Origin: Toxonevra muliebris
Lineage: Eukaryota > Arthropoda > Insecta > Diptera > Pallopteridae
NCBI GenBank assembly: GCA_963691655.1
Contig: OY829326.1
Location: forward strand, 116,409,388 to 116,473,387
Direction: 5' to 3'
Length of the DNA: 64,000 bases
Shown here one piece after another: positions 46,251 through 58,400 of this stretch. The notes under the pieces are model-generated. The model was given only the letters and a program-made list of their open reading frames with translations. It made no database searches and had not been told where the DNA came from. The translations under genes and the position numbers were made by a program. How positions within the stretch are numbered: position 1 is the first letter of the stretch; each line of letters starts with the position of its first letter.

Positions 46251-47183
46251 GGGAGCACTGGGGTATTGCGGACCATTGTCATATTTTTCCTCCTAGTAGT
46301 GGTTGACATCTGCAAATACCTGTCATCATCAGCTCGCCTCATGTTAAGTTAATTTTCTCTTCAGTACTCGACTTGTGTACACGCACTGTTACCTCGCTTC
46401 GATAGTAAATAGGAATGTAATACTTCGAAATTTTTCTCTTTGTGTTAGGTTTAATTTGACCATATTTTTAGAGAACCAACTTAGATAAATATGTTCATAA
46501 TATTCGCGGAACCTTAAGCACACCTCGACACAGACATGAAATTTGCATTGTTTTTTTTTTTTTTTTTTTGTTTTTTTTGTTGGAACAGACAAAAGAAGCA
46601 CTCAGACAAGTTTTACGTCAATTGTACTCTATCCTGTGTTCCCTTGCGTTGTGTTACTCATATGCTGCCGAATTGTAAAAAAGAGAGTTTGGAGAATTTC
46701 GGACCATAAGTGATTTTGCATTCGAAATTTCAACACAGTGTTAGTTTTTTGGCAACGTTCCAAAAAAGATTAACCGCCAAAGTACACTTGGCATTCGCCG
46801 GAATGACTGCAAATTACTGGACTAGCCAACATTGCGTTTCAAACAGATTTTCATTGCAATTTTTCACTTCATTTCGCTTTGTTTCTCTTCAATAATAAAT
46901 CTTCTGTCATTTTGAATTAAAAATAAAGTTTTTCTACCACATTTTTCAATTTTTAATCGATTTACAAAGTGGTCCGTAATTCACCGAGGATTTTCAAAAT
47001 CGCAAAAACACAATTTTTGCACCAATAAATATAACCTGTATAATTTAATAAAATTTGACCAAACAGCTGCGATCCAAAGAGAGGTTATTTATCGTACTAA
47101 AAATTCAAGCGTTGAAAATTTCTGAAAAAGTTATTTTTCTCGAGTTTTTAGCCAGATGCGGTCTACAATACCCCAGTCTCCCC
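46251..47183. mobile_element. 933-bp TA-flanked inverted-repeat element
   Basis: GGGAGCACTGGGGTATTG at the left is mirrored by CAATACCCCAGTCTCCC at the right, with TA outside both ends (46249-46250, 47184-47185). Inner arms GCGGACCAT and TGGTCCGTAAT pair less well. A T-run lies at 46551-46569. A TA target suggests a Tc1/mariner relation. No transposase frame is visible. Confidence 0.6.
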
Positions 47184-49137
47184 TACATACATGTATTTAT
47201 TGCATCCACTTTTTCGTGGTGGTGCAATTAAGAATCGTCGAATTTTTTGTTGGCGTAGCATGGGACTTCTGGGGTTTTAACTTCGCTTCGAAAGAAGAGT
47301 ATTTGACAATGCATTTGAATATAATTGTGGTTCCGGTGGAAGCCACGAACTTGGCAAATTACTGGCTACGGCGGGAGAGGCAATGATTTAGGAAGTTCCG
47401 AACATAGTTCGCGCTCTTTCTGGCCAAAAGTGTATCTAGGAGGAAGGTAAGATATTATGAGAACATTAACTTACATTCAGCGTCTAATATAACTAGTGAA
47501 ACGGTCCCAAAATGCTCGGCTCAAGAATCTTTGCATCAGTGTATCGACATCACTCTGCATTCGTTTAGAAAATAAAGAACTCGAAAGAGAATAGCAGATC
47601 TATGGATGCCTTGATTAGCTTGACTGCCCTCTCTAGGCAGCCGTAAGCAACATCTGTAGCTGAAACTTTCTGTGATTCATGTTTAGAGCGAAAGGTACGA
47701 AGTAAAAACCGCGGCAGCTTGCATAGTCGCTTGTCGAAATTTTGAAGAGTCCTGCCACACAAAAATACCAAAACCAGAAAACCGAAAAATCTGTAAACCG
47801 CAACTTTTGTTGAGTTGATGCACTAAGGATCTATTGATATTCTGCATACTAAATATGTAGATACAGCAATTTCCTGAAATTTCATTGAAAGATAACTTTT
47901 TCCCTTAATTCAAAATGGCAGAATCGGCCTGACAATTTATTGTCGTCCTGTTATGTAGTACTCCAAATCCAAATGTAAATGCTTATTTAAGGTGAAGACT
48001 TGCTGACATTTGTCATATTTGAAAGAAAACTTCCTCATATTTGATTGTATACTACTTTTTGAATATTTATTTCTTTTTTTATTGATTTATTTGTGTGTTT
48101 TGGTTTTATAACATTCATAATAGTAACACTGTACATTGTAACATTATGTATTGTATATATGTATGATTTAGGTATGTATATTATCAAATTGCAGTAATAC
48201 AAGTTTAAAAAATACAATATTAAAACCTGAATTATTAATAAAGATTTAAAAAAATAACAAATAAATAAATAATTTCTTATCATAAGTGTGTGATTTTGTG
48301 TTTGTTTTAATGTCTTCATGTAAATAATTTAGAAATTTAAAAGGCATGATTTGTGATTCATAATAAGGTTATAGGTATATCTGCAACGTTTATAGTACGA
48401 AATACATACTTCTAAAGTAATCTACATATGTATGGTTTTTGTTTTTTTATAATATTTTATTGTAAGATTCCTTAATCATGTCTCAATAAAGCATTTTATG
48501 TGGTTTATTTTTTGTTTTTTTTGTATTTAACTAGTTGCCAAAAATTATAATTTTGAACAGAATAATTGTATGTATGTATACTTTAAAATTTCCTAAAGTG
48601 AGATATAATGAGATGAAAAGTAAAGGTAGAAAAAATAGTTCAGTATTTTCTTTTTCAAAGTGAGTAACTCTTATTTATGCAGGAAGCTATCAGACTGTGA
48701 GAGAATCTATGGTAAATATATATTAAATTTTAGATAACTGGTAGTAGAAACATATTGATGTGCCCTACGAAATTATAGAGTAACTCAGAAACAATTTAAG
48801 GTGCTTTTACACTAGCTGAATTAGACAGGCGACTTGCCAGTGAATTTCTATTAGAAAAATTTGCCAGTTTTTTACAGTTGGTAAAGTTAAGTGGAACTAG
48901 TACACACCCAGGTTCAGGCAAACGCTTTAATGAATACAGAAAATAATACATATATGTAGTTATTAATTTGAGAGCGTATTCCTTTGCAAAACATTATATA
49001 TAAAAGTGCAAAATATTGGGGAAATCGACAAACCTTAAATTTTGTAAATTTGAAGAAAATCTAAAATAAATCTCAAATTTAACTTAAAAATAGGTTCATG
49101 ATTTCAATAAAAAAAAGAAGAACTCAGTGAAAGTTCA
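47184..49137. other. Intergenic sequence between the lectins and the channel gene
   Basis: No gene recognised. The minus frame at 47771-47565 has no domain I know; its less AT-rich composition (47200-47770) hints at an old coding or transposon fragment. The remainder (47980-49130) is very AT-rich. Confidence 0.35.
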
Positions 49138-49143
49138 TTCATA

Positions 49144-49503
49144 TTAGGGTTAAGTAAAACAATTTTTTTCTCAGGACCACGAGAAAGTTATCATCGGACA
49201 TCGGTAGTAAGTGGATATATTTTTTGAGTTTGCTCAACTTTTAAGTTTGGCATTATAGAGTCGATCGAATCAGTCAAAATCTGGAACAAACGGATTTCTT
49301 TGGATACCGATATTTTACAAGGGTGAAACTTTGTTTTTTTTTTTTTTGTATGTTTATGCTCGGTTTTTTTTTTAGTTAAAACCTGGTTTTTAACAGTTTA
49401 AACCTTGTTATTCAAATGTTAAAAATTCACCTATTTACTACTAACATCAGATGCTAACGTTCTCTAATGGTCCTGAGAAAAAAATGGTTTCACCCCACCC
49501 TAA
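49144..49503. mobile_element. 360-bp foldback MITE with TTCATA target duplication
   Basis: TTCATA stands at 49138-49143 and 49504-49509. The termini TTAGGGT and ACCCTAA continue into arms of about 45 bp, with TTTTTTTCTCAGGACCA against TGGTCCTGAGAAAAAAA. No coding sequence. Confidence 0.7.
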
Positions 49504-49509
49504 TTCATA

Positions 49510-52422
49510 TGCCAATTTTTGAAACTTATTTTGTATGTAAAATTCTATCATCATCTTTTGAGTCTACGACTTTGTATTTTTTGTGGTGTTTAATTGGACT
49601 CGGTTTTGTTATAAAACAAGCGACTTTAAGTAAGTTACAAGTGCTAGACCGATCGTGATAACAAAGAATTATTTATTTATTACTATTATGTATATGATTA
49701 ATGTGTAAAAAAGTAAAACGTATTCACGCCTTTTGCTGTCTTTTATTTATGGTGGATTGGGTATAAGTTTATAGATCTCTAAGTTGATTTAGAAGATATA
49801 AACAAAAAAAATTATTATGCAAGGCTTGGTTTAATTCATTTGACATAAGAATTTCACAATGCACTCCAATCCTAATATGATTCAAGTAATATACATTAAG
49901 AAGCTGTGACTGAGTCCACAGGAGACACATTATTCAGCTTTCCAATGCCTAAAAACATTTAACAGTTGAATGCCTATGAAAATATAGAAAAACGTAACAA
50001 TATATTACCTAATGCAAAAATAATGTTTCGCAATTATATTTTGCTACCTCAATTTGCTGAAGCTTCAACATGATTTTTTTTTTTAATTTTACAGGAGAAA
50101 CAAAAAACATTTTGATATTTAGAGTACTGTTTCCAGAATTTTTAATTTAAACTAAAAGAACTGAACGTATTGTAAGTTTTCGGTGTATGTCTCCAAAATT
50201 TTCGGTACCGATAAAAATACTTTTTATATATGTAGCTCAAAGATACAGCAGGTGTTAAAAAAAAACAATTTTACTTCACTTTTTAAAACTTGTCATTACT
50301 AACTTGATCTTGTAATAAATAGCTCGCAACGAAAATGTATGTGATCGTATTTGGAAAAGTTGAAAAATTTCATCTCTCTTAGTTTTGAAGCACAAAGTTA
50401 GAACCATTGAATTATTATTTTCCTAAAATTCACTGTCCTACGGTGCAACTTTTCAAGTGCCCTAATACAAATTGTAGGTCTAGTGAAATAAAAGAAAATT
50501 GCTCACCACGATTTTTCTATACAACTTCGAAATCTTGATTTAGGGGCAAAAAACAAAACGATTTTAATCTTTAAAATCGATTAAAAAATTTTGAAGTTTT
50601 ACTTAACTCTTCCCTGCCATCTTACGTCCAACATCCAAACCACAATATGGGTGTCGTAGATTGTAGCTTTCTGTATCGATGTGCATATATAACGGTATGA
50701 GAAAATACCAGATGTCAAAGTTATTGTAATTTTTATGTGAAACAATAAGTTTTTCACATAAAAATAAAACAAAATAAAATTTTTGATTTTCTATATAGCC
50801 GAAAGATATTGTTTCCATAAATTTTACACTGAATACTTAGTATGAATTTTATTTTTGGTTATTTTTCTCAATAAAGTGATTAAAAACAAAGTTGTACATT
50901 CCTATTTTACTTGATACTGCCCAACGAACCATATATAGCATACTAGGTAATTTCAGATTTTAACACTTGTAATTAAGATATTGAAAAAGTCATAGAGCAA
51001 AAGTTGTTCAGATTGAAGAATGCTATTCCTTAATATTTTTTTAAACAAAATTTGCTTTGTTGGGCAGGGAAGGGTTGATGTGCATATAAAAACATGCACC
51101 CCTGAAAATCGGTTTTTGAGTCCTGAGTTTAAATTCTGAGAGTTGCATTGGAAATTACTGGTACGCAATATACTTAGGTCACTTAAAAAGTTTATTAATT
51201 TTTTCTATTTCGTAGCGTGTTATGTAAAATTTAAAAGTAGGTACACAAATGTAAAAAAGAAAAAAAAAATACAATTTTACTCGAGAAGTTAGGGTTTTCG
51301 AGATGGAGCGCATAGTTTTGGAGATACACAATGTTGGCTACTGTTATCAAACACACTGCATAAGTAGATTCCCAGAGGCACAGTCATGCTAAAATATATA
51401 GATTATGTGGGTTACTAATCCCTGCGCAAAAGACTGCGTTGCACATTTTAGCATAAAGTATTTACTAGATGTGTATAGTGACTCCGAAAAGGTTCTAGCT
51501 GGCCGCACTTAGTACTTTTTCTGAAGCGTCTTTTCATAGAGATCACAATGTGTTTTGACTTTTTCGTGTCACTTTAAGGATAGCAGATATTCTGGAAATA
51601 GTTTTAAGAAAAGCCATGAGTAGTGAAGAAGCTTTTCTGAGTCGTTATTTCCATTATTTTTTTTAAACAGACCGAACTTTGAAGATGTTTAGAAGTTTTC
51701 TAATTAAAAATAATCATATTAGCCCTAATTTATTTCCATATTTCACAAAAAAAAAAAAAAAAAACACAGAGTTTTGAAGCACTATATATATAGATACATA
51801 TATGTTGTTCGTAGTGGGCGTGGCTAAAATAGGGACTAAAACTTTTTTACTGAATATTTATGCTTACTATGTTTCATGAAATCTGTTGATTTAATTTGTC
51901 ATATCATATTTTTCAAAACTGAATCTTTATTTCCATAAAAATATGCTTAAAAAAAATCACTACCCAGGTTTTTTTTTAAGTCTAGATTGGCAAAACATTT
52001 AAAATCTTTCAAATAAATTGATTGGTATTGATTTTTAAAAGCGTTAACAATTGATCATATACATTTTAGTTAATTTGGTTCCAGTTAGTAGGTAGGTTAC
52101 TTAAGGTTTTTCATCTTTTTAATAGTATGTGTGTAGGTGTAGTAAATATGTATGCATGTATATGCTACACTGATTAGATTTGATCTCTCTTTTTTGTTTG
52201 TGAGTTTTTCATAAATTATTAAATATTATTTACATATACATACATAAGTTATATCGAGGATATGGTGTAAGTTGTAGTCATTATTGTGCTTCTTCTTGAT
52301 ATTACACTAATGAGATATTTCAGTTAACACATTCATATGTATGTTGTGGTTGTTTTTGGTGTATATTTGTATTTATTTTCTGTTTTTTGTTTGTTTTTAA
52401 TTTACTTTACTGTTCTTGCTCT
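49510..52422. other. Intergenic region, including the likely 3' UTR of the channel gene
   Basis: On the minus strand AATAAA lies at 52377-52372, about 46 bases after the channel stop codon, a candidate polyadenylation signal; a longer UTR is possible. No coding sequence is recognised between 49.5 and 52.4 kb. A-run at 51749-51764. Confidence 0.4.
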
Positions 52423-55400
52423 CTACGGAATTCTCATGTCATTATCAAGTGATGATGGTGCTTCATCTGGGCTTGGTGAATCATCACCGTGTGGTCGTAT
52501 GCGAACAACAGCACGCCGTGTATCCTCATCACGTTGTGGCATATACAAACCAGAAGGACCCGAATAACATGTTGCATTATTGCTTGACAAACGTAATTTT
52601 TCCGTTTCCCCATTGCCATTGGTGCTTTCCGTAAATAATTGCCCCAAATTAAGTTGTGGTATATCATAGAAAATTGTCAGCACAAACATCATAGCAATGA
52701 GTCCTGTGCATTAGAAAAAAAAGAAACAAAGTCAATATTTATTTTATAGTAGGCGAGGGTATATCGTTGTTGAAACTGCAAAACCGCTTGCATATGCGAA
52801 ATTTTATTCTAATATTGATTTATCGTATATGTACATATCTATATACATACGCCATTGTAAATCTAAATCAATATTCAAATGAAATTGTAATTTCACATAT
52901 GCGGTATCGCCATTTCAGCGCCGATTTGTTCTTTTATCTTACCACAAATTAAATATGCCGTTATGAACATTTTATAAACCGAACGATTATCAGCTGAGAT
53001 ACCATCACCAGGTATGTAATCGCCCAAACCAATTGTAGTCAACGATATGAAACAATAATAGAAAGCATCAAGTGTTCCCCAGGCTGGTTCAAGGGAAGCA
53101 AAAACAGCAGTCGGAATCCCAAAGAATAATATGATGACTATTATAACTGCAAAATTAAGGTAGATAGTAAGTACATTATAGTTGTATACATTTAATATTT
53201 CATAGATGGCATTTTAAGTTTTACATACCAACAATACTTAGATGCAATAAACGTATATTAAACGGCTGATAGAGATGTCCGAGTTTAGAATTTAATGTTC
53301 CCAATAACCAATTGGCCGGCACAAGTAAACGTTCAACAACTGCACTCAATAAAACCAATGTAAGTGGTATTCCAATAGCAGCATATATAATGCAAAATAT
53401 CTTTCCAGTTTGACTTAGCGGAGTTACATGTCCATATCCTATACATATTCGAGAATATAAATACTTAAGTATTTAAAAGTATACTGATGATATTTTCATA
53501 CCAATTGTTGTTACTACTGTGCTAGAAAAGAAAAACGCTTGCCCAAAACTCCAATTCATCTCGTTTGAAGCATTACGAAGAGGTGATATCCCACGATCGT
53601 TTGCAGCTATCACAGTAGTCAGAAAATCTTCCAAATCATCATCTGCAGTATTGAAAAAGCCATATTACAATATGGAAGAAAAAAATATAAAAACAATTTA
53701 AATTTCTCTCTTAAAGGAGTGTGTTTACTCAGAAATTTTTAAAAATTATTCTGTTTATTTTGCCATATTTTTAAAGAATAACATTTTAGAGTTACTCAGC
53801 TAACTTTATACGAAAATTCATTGCATTCACTAGCGGACTAGCGACTATACATTTTGATCATTGGCCATGAAAAACAAATTCCAATTAGAAATTAGAAAAA
53901 AAAAGACTTTTTGGGCATTATTTTTTTAATCTATTATATTTTATTACAAAATTATCGAAGAATAAAAAAAATTGTTTAATCACTTTTAATCCGAGATGGC
54001 GTCAGCATAACGATTTTTGACATGAGTCCCTCTTAGGTCGTGGAAAAGAAAAATTATGAAAATGGGCGTGATCGGTCAACTGCCACGCCCACTTCCCATA
54101 CAACAGTAAAACTGAAATAGCTCTAAAATCCGTTACAGTCAAGATACTGAGATAAATATTGGAAAAAACAGTTTTAACTGTTTCAACATTTCATTTTAAT
54201 TCATATTTTTTTGTTTTTGACAAAATATTTCAATCTCTTAAAAGTACACAAATAATCACATTTTCATATAGTTTTCCCAAGATATGCATCTAGTATTTTG
54301 TTAATAAAAATGGGATCCGCAGCCAATTTTTTGTTTGTTGTTTATATAAGAAATTATATTTTACATTTTTATATATTAGAATATTTCGCACATCTTCGCA
54401 AGATAGACCTGGTCCACCAAACTTGAGGAGTTATCTTGAAATTTTAGTTTCTGAAAACCAAGTTTTTTCCGAAAATTGTTCTCATTTAAAAAAAAAAAAA
54501 AATTGTTTTAAGATCATAACTATAATTAAACAATAAAAGCTTCCGAATAACGCTTCAAAATGCATGCTAGCTTTTTGTGTTTAGCATTCATCAACTTCGA
54601 CAGCTTACCCACAACTATTTAATGAACTAATCCCCCTAATTTTTTTTTCAATATGCTGATGAAATATTTATGAATAGAAATTAAGAAAAAAATTTCTAAT
54701 GTCGACGCGTCAAAAAAATGATTTTTTTCCGCAGTCAATCCACTGTGCGGCGGTAGAGAGTATCTCCAAAAAAGTCAATTTTTGCTGATTGGATAGATTC
54801 CAAACTTCCTAATAAAGATAAAGATATAAATTAAAAAAGATTTTGTTTGCTAGACATTTCTCTATACGCTGAACAACAAAAAAGGAAAAAAATTTTTTTT
54901 AGGATCTTTTTTCTACAAAAAAAAAAAAACACATATTTTTACTTGGAATTTCTCTTCCTCCTAAAAATTCTTCCGCTATATTTTATCCGCCATTTCGTAT
55001 TTTTGAAATCTTATGTCAGATCCGTAATCAACGAACCGGAAAACTCCTGAGTAACCATTTTGAAGCCAAATAATTGTTTACTTTAAGAGCTGTTTTTCGA
55101 AAACTTGTTTTTGGACGTTAGGTCTCTTTTTTAGTACACCACGGCACAATCTAACTTTCGTTTTGATTCTAATTTTTCTCTAATATTTAATAAGAGTATA
55201 CTTGAAACTATAAAGAACTCAAAATCAGAAAAAAATCAATGTTCCTCAAATTTTAAACTGGAATGTCCCCTTAAGAGACGAAAAATTAAAACCCTTGCCT
55301 CTGAATCTGTGGATTCGCTAGTGATAGATACTTGAAACTTTAAACGTATTTTTCTCAAAATAGCATTTTGAAAGTCGGTGAGCACGGTTTCTCGGGAACC

Positions 55401-58400
55401 ACTTAACCGATCAAGTTAAAATGTGGCGGATAAAAGACGGATTTTTTTCTTCGATGATTATATCTATAAAAATAAAATTAAATATAAAGACCAGTTTTTG
55501 TGTTTCAACAGTGGTCAACAGTTTGTTAAAAATATATTGCGTTAAAATAACCCGTCCCCCGTTGACTTGATAAATCTCTCTAGATTTAATTTAAGATGAT
55601 TTACTTTCGAGTTACAGTACTCAGCGCAAAAAGGCTCCGGTAAAAATTTATTTTTTTAAATATTTTTTTTTTTTATTTACCCGCTTTCAAATATTAAATT
55701 ATCAAATGTAAATAAGATTTAAAATTCTTGAAAAGCACGGATTACTATTATTTTTTCATGCCATGCCATGATTCAGAGATACTCAGGGTAATGCCTCGAA
55801 AATCTCCAACCCTTAGCATAACTCGAAAAAAGTAAAACCAGGGCCGAATTAAGCATGTGGCCAGTGAATTTTCATTGTCGTAACAAAGGTTGCAAAAATT
55901 GTAACCTGTCCATTAAAAGGTAACAAGCTAGTTTCTGAAACATATTTTTAGTTGCAAAATTGAAAAGTAATAGGGTTAGGACAGCGTTTTCTCAATGATT
56001 TTCATTAATTTTTTTATAGTATAAAACTTTGAGAATATTTTATACATATGTTTAAGTATGTACTATAAAATTTTTGAAGAATTTCCTTGAAAAACACCGA
56101 AGATATTAGCGACCCCATATTGCAGGTCACAATCAGACTCAGCATTTTGCGTACATTCTGGAAGCCACAATTTTCATCTGATATCAAACGAAGTTGGAAT
56201 TTACTTTTATTATATGTCTCTCTTCAATATGAATTCTATCAAAAAAATAGAAAATTGAATTTGTTACAGGGGTCAAAACAAAAAAGCATGATTTTTTGCC
56301 ATTTTTTACAACTTTTTTTGCAAAAAAAAAAATTATTTTAAATAATAAATAATGATAATATTCCGATTTGAGATTCATATAGAGCGTAATACTATGAAGA
56401 AAGTAACTGCAAATTTTCAAAACAATTGGTTGAAAACTTTTCAAATTAGTGTGTAGGAAAGTTAAAAAAGGCGTTTTGAGAAAAATGCGTTTTGAGAAAA
56501 ATGCGTTTTGAGAAAAATGCGTTTTGAGAAAAACGCATTTAAAAAAGATCTACTAAATTTAATGGCTTATAACACTAAAACGAATATCTTCGCAATAATA
56601 GATAGCTTTAAACTTATTTTTACATCATTATAAAGCTACACGAAATGTGGTTAAAATAGCAATAATATTATGGAGAATTTAGTTTTGATTTTATTTTATT
56701 AAACTAATATTACTAAGTGACAGAAGGATGGTGTAAAAATAAGTTGTCAAAAGCTTCAACATCCAAAATGGCCTCTATAATGAAAACAAGATTTTTGCAT
56801 CGTTCTGGAGTATTTCGCCCCCAAACCATTATTCACCATTTTCCTTTATTCCATAATACTGTGGGGAGCATGGTTTCCTTGCATTACCGTTTAATGACGA
56901 GTCAGGGCTTAGTGGTGATCATTAGAGAATGCTTCTTTCATCACTATGAACATATTTCAACACCATTTTACAAATTTTCTCTTCCGGTACTGGTACCTCT
57001 AAATCAGAAACTATATCAGTCTCCAACTAGCATTGATTTAGGCAAAAAATTGGTGCATCTTGTAAATTTTTCGAAACAATATGAGAAGAAAGAAGGAAAA
57101 TCGATGGAAACTTTTCTTTACCGTATAATTTTACAAAATAATGTTCAGTCCATATTTTACAATGCGAAAATAGCTCTTCACATGTATTTATCGATGATGG
57201 TGACGAACTGCAGTGGATCGATCTTTTGCAACACTAAAGATCATCAAAAGCAGATTGCAAACGAGTATTAAACAAGATCGGTTGACCAATCTGATGCTGC
57301 TTAGTTTGTAGAGTCTCAAAATTCTTAATCCGGCCCTTGTAATAACCATGAAAACGTTCAGAAAAAATTATTACCTAGAACATTTTTGTTTTTGCAAGAT
57401 GTTTTTAATTTAAAAGCATTTACCCGATATCTGTGGATATTTCATTAAGAAATTATTTCGAACTCCTTGCAGTGATGACCGCATATCATTCTCGATTGGT
57501 GTCTCGATAACTCCGAAACAAATACCACCAATTACCAAATAAATTAGATAAAAAATTATATAAACACTTAATATAATATTTTCTTTTCTTCTCCTAGCAC
57601 TAAATTTCAATGGATGCTGATTGGTAGTATCATTGCAAAGGAAATTACATGAAGAATTACGTGGATGTCGCATTAGAGAAATGGAGCCAATACTGATGCC
57701 ATGGCTTAAATTTAATTTTGATTGATTGTGTGATTTAATAGATGATGGTGATGTTGTTGTCAAGTGTATTGCTGTATCGGACATGGAAAGAACTCGACGA
57801 TTTTGTACTTTATTTAGTTGTCGCGATTGAGGCTGTTGCTGGTGTGTTAAATTGTTTATGTTTGGAAAACTTTCAACTGATGATTGATTACACTTATCGA
57901 GATCTTCATAACCACCCCTATTTCGATGGTAAAATGGTGATGCTGCCGAAGCCATTTTGATTGAATTGAATTTTATATTTTGTATCAAAAAAAAAAACAA
58001 AAAACAAAAGGTGAAAGATTCCAAGATTTTCTTGTTTAAAACTTATCTAATACACAAATTGCAGAAAATATAAACTTTTTCTAAATATTTTAGAATATTT
58101 TATTTTTGATATATTTGAATGCTATTCGTTAAATTAATTGATAATCGTCGTCATTGTTTAATTAATTGTTAATCGCAATATTTATAAATATTATCAATGA
58201 ATTGTGATTTTAAATTCTTAAATGTTTATTGATCGTAAGTCGCGAATGAACTGAAATCTTCTTTGATTGTTTTAATTGAAAGCGTTAATGGTTTTGCTGA
58301 TCTTGCATTATTTTTCCCCTCTTGATTTTTGTTTTATTTTGTTTAAAAAAAGATTATGTTTGTTATTATTTATATGAACAGTATGAACGTGTAGAATTCA

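Noticed and set aside
52337..52667. Frames overlapping the last channel exon in other registers
   Set aside because: They are shadows of the true minus-strand exon 52703-52423, which is fixed by its acceptor, TM4 and stop.
56717..57271. 184-residue open frame on the plus strand
   Set aside because: It lies inside the hAT-like element in the channel intron, has no recognisable domain in this frame, and no splice context supports it.
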